Virus record (IMG/VR): IMGVR_UViG_3300027793_000297
Coordinates: 1-22,659 of that record
From: a virus
Direction: 5' to 3' (one strand)
Length of the DNA: 22,659 bases
Position numbers and translations under genes: made by a program. The notes beneath the pieces are model-generated. The model was not told the origin of the DNA. It was given only the letters and a program-made list of their open reading frames with translations, and ran no database searches. Every line of letters starts with the position of its first letter. The first letter of the stretch is position 1. Below are positions 21,352 through 22,659 of the stretch, in pieces.

Positions 21352-22572
21352 CTACCTCACCCTTCTTGGTGCGGGCATCGGGGCGGGAAGCACGAAAAGG
21401 ACAGCGGTGGCGGCCACAACTACACGGCGTTCAGCGACGCTGATCTTGGAGCCGACTGGCACGTAGTCGTCGTAGCCACCCGAGTAGATGTCCACGGTGG
21501 CCTCAAACTCTTCACGTTCTTCGATTGGCGCGTCGGCTGCTGGAGCGGGTATGGTGTCCTCTGTCAGTGACGCGACTGGCGAATCGGTTGCCGTCTCACC
21601 AACAACATCCATAACCGTGGGGGCTGGAGGGGCGGCAACCGAAACTTCTGTAACCTGTGCGGGTGCACTGGTTTCTACGACTGTGGTTGACGGTAGGGGT
21701 TCTGTTGTTGTCGTCGTTCGCGGCGTTGGGCGCAGTGTTGTGGTGGTTGTTTCGACGGGAACCGTCGTATCAACAACAGTTGTCGTGGTCTCCACAACAG
21801 TTGTCGCAGGCTCGGTCGTTGTTGGCGGCGGAGGCGGTGGTGGCGGGGGAGGCGGTGGAGCCTGAGTTGTAGAGGTGGTCGTAGTTGGCGGCAGGGTTGT
21901 AGTAGCCCTTTCTTCCACCGTTGTAGTTGTTGACTCCTGAGTGGTTGTCGTTTCCGGCACCGTCGTCGTAGTGGTCTCGGGCACCGTAGTCGTTGACGAG
22001 GTAGTGGTAGTAGATGTCGGGGTCAACGGTTCCCGTGTGAACGCCTGATCGGGCACGATCTCCCAATAGCCGTCTCCGATACGCCAAGCGAGCATGAAGC
22101 ATGTGCCACCACCCCACTCGTAGAACCAGCCATCGAGCGGATACGAACCAGCCTCGGGGGTAACGGTAACGATCTCGCTCCACTGACATCCTTTCAAATC
22201 CCAAGTGCCGAACTCTACGTCACCAATCTGCATGATTCCGCCATCGTCGGCGGCGACCATGAGTCGTATCTGTTCGGCCTCAGGGAATGTGATGAACCCT
22301 GAGTAGTGCAGCATGAAGAAGTCTGTCGGGCAGTCTTGGAATGGTTCGCCTTCGAAGTTGCGGTTGATGTTGTTCTCAACCTCGGACCCGCACACTTCGT
22401 ACAGGTCATCTACGCGTTGCGGTTCTTCTGTGTCGGGGATGATGTACCCGACTGCGTTGAGTCCCTCTACGGGTTCAGCGGATGCTGGTGCGAACCAGGC
22501 GAGTGTTGCTGCTGGTGCGAAAAGAATCCAGCGAAGGCTACGCCGCGGGCGGCGTCGGGGTGACGAACTCAT
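21352..22572 (-). CDS. Exported PA14-like protein with Thr/Pro stalk and C-terminal membrane segment
   Basis: 406 residues. Residues 1-32 are a signal peptide with twin arginines (RRSLRWILFAPAATLAW), probably cut after ASA. Residues 35-170 resemble a PA14 domain (FPEAEQIRLMVAADDGGIMQ; GSYPLDGWFYEWGGG), a carbohydrate-binding beta barrel. Residues 185-330 are a low-complexity stalk of ETTTT-type repeats broken by a run of 12 prolines. A hydrophobic stretch near 388-402 (RRVVVAATAVLFVLP) with a basic end could anchor the protein in the membrane. Either the phage displays it on the infected cell or it is a virion decoration. Stalks of this kind are common in Acidimicrobiia. The start lies inside the end of the upstream gene. 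Confidence 0.85.
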   Translation of the reverse strand: MSSSPRRRPRRSLRWILFAPAATLAWFAPASAEPVEGLNAVGYIIPDTEEPQRVDDLYEVCGSEVENNINRNFEGEPFQDCPTDFFMLHYSGFITFPEAEQIRLMVAADDGGIMQIGDVEFGTWDLKGCQWSEIVTVTPEAGSYPLDGWFYEWGGGTCFMLAWRIGDGYWEIVPDQAFTREPLTPTSTTTTSSTTTVPETTTTTVPETTTTQESTTTTVEERATTTLPPTTTTSTTQAPPPPPPPPPPPPTTTEPATTVVETTTTVVDTTVPVETTTTTLRPTPRTTTTTEPLPSTTVVETSAPAQVTEVSVAAPPAPTVMDVVGETATDSPVASLTEDTIPAPAADAPIEEREEFEATVDIYSGGYDDYVPVGSKISVAERRVVVAATAVLFVLPAPMPAPRRVR

Positions 22573-22659
22573 CTAGTTCGGCATTGTAGGTGTCGCCGAT
22601 GCCAGCGTACTTCCCCCGAAAGTTTCCGTTGTATGAGGTTTGCTTCCACGCCCCAGTCA
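22538..22659 (-). CDS. C-terminal end of a structural-type protein, cut by window edge
   Basis: Forty residues are visible, reading GAWKQTSYNGNFRGKYAGIG then DTYNAELDEFVTPTPPAA and a stop. A QTSYNxNFRxxYAGIGxTYD segment is one I recall near the ends of virion-associated proteins in marine and freshwater phages, so a structural role is likely. It overlaps the start of the PA14-like gene by 35 bases in another frame. The rest of the gene lies beyond the right edge. Confidence 0.7.
   Translation of the reverse strand, partial: TGAWKQTSYNGNFRGKYAGIGDTYNAELDEFVTPTPPAA

Noticed and set aside
21770-22204. 144-codon minus-strand frame rich in Tyr, Asn and His
   Set aside because: Out-of-frame reading of the Thr/Pro stalk repeats of the PA14-like gene.

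Overview
The window is an internal piece of a tailed-phage (or prophage) genome that infects an actinobacterium. Every gene I can support lies on the minus strand, so the natural reading direction is right to left. The portal, large terminase, endolysin and holin-type genes identify a tailed phage. A WhiB-family iron-sulphur regulator, a family confined to Actinobacteria and their phages, points to the host phylum. The Thr-rich linkers of the TTTTVPETTTT type in two exported proteins resemble secreted proteins of Acidimicrobiia (Ilumatobacter-like); that finer placement is inference only. No integrase, DNA polymerase, tRNA or CRISPR array is visible.

Read in the direction of transcription, the layout is as follows. 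(1) 22659-19900: the end of a structural-type gene, an exported PA14-like protein with a Thr/Pro stalk, then a lysis cassette (two small membrane proteins, an M15 peptidase endolysin, a further one-TM plus coiled-coil protein). (2) 20102-15842: small unknown genes, a DUF6378-like protein, an HTH-like protein, a calcineurin-like phosphoesterase, a YqaJ-type exonuclease with its own promoter candidate, an ERF/Rad52-like annealing protein, a ribbon-helix-helix protein, a 32-aa membrane protein and a possible ExK nuclease. (3) 15845-13563: a DPPY DNA methyltransferase, a membrane-anchored lytic transglycosylase, WhiB, then six tiny genes, three of them zinc-ribbon-like; almost all overlap their neighbours by 1-50 bases. 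(4) 13562-9986: a sharply different, very GC-rich and TCGA-rich island with a MoxR-type AAA+ ATPase, a von Willebrand factor A (VWA) protein with complete MIDAS, two membrane microproteins of 24 and 55 aa, and a 295-aa protein of unknown family. These five form one translationally coupled operon. (5) 9985-9061: a 925-base stretch without a convincing gene, carrying nested inverted repeats, a cluster of three strong hairpins and a minus-strand terminator. (6) 9060-1: large terminase with an N-terminal HTH, a small basic protein, portal, a small Pro/Gln/Ala-rich protein, and a giant virion protein of more than 1490 residues that runs off the left edge.

The most interesting element is the MoxR-VWA operon. 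Paired MoxR ATPase and VWA proteins act as chaperone-like or conflict-system modules in bacteria, often with a third variable partner. Here the pair sits in a phage, wedged between the accessory genes and the packaging genes. Its base composition is unlike its surroundings, repeats or hairpins lie on both sides, and tiny membrane proteins follow it in place of a recognisable effector. A cargo (moron-like) superinfection-exclusion, anti-defence or host-manipulation role is plausible but is inference. A chimeric assembly must be excluded first.
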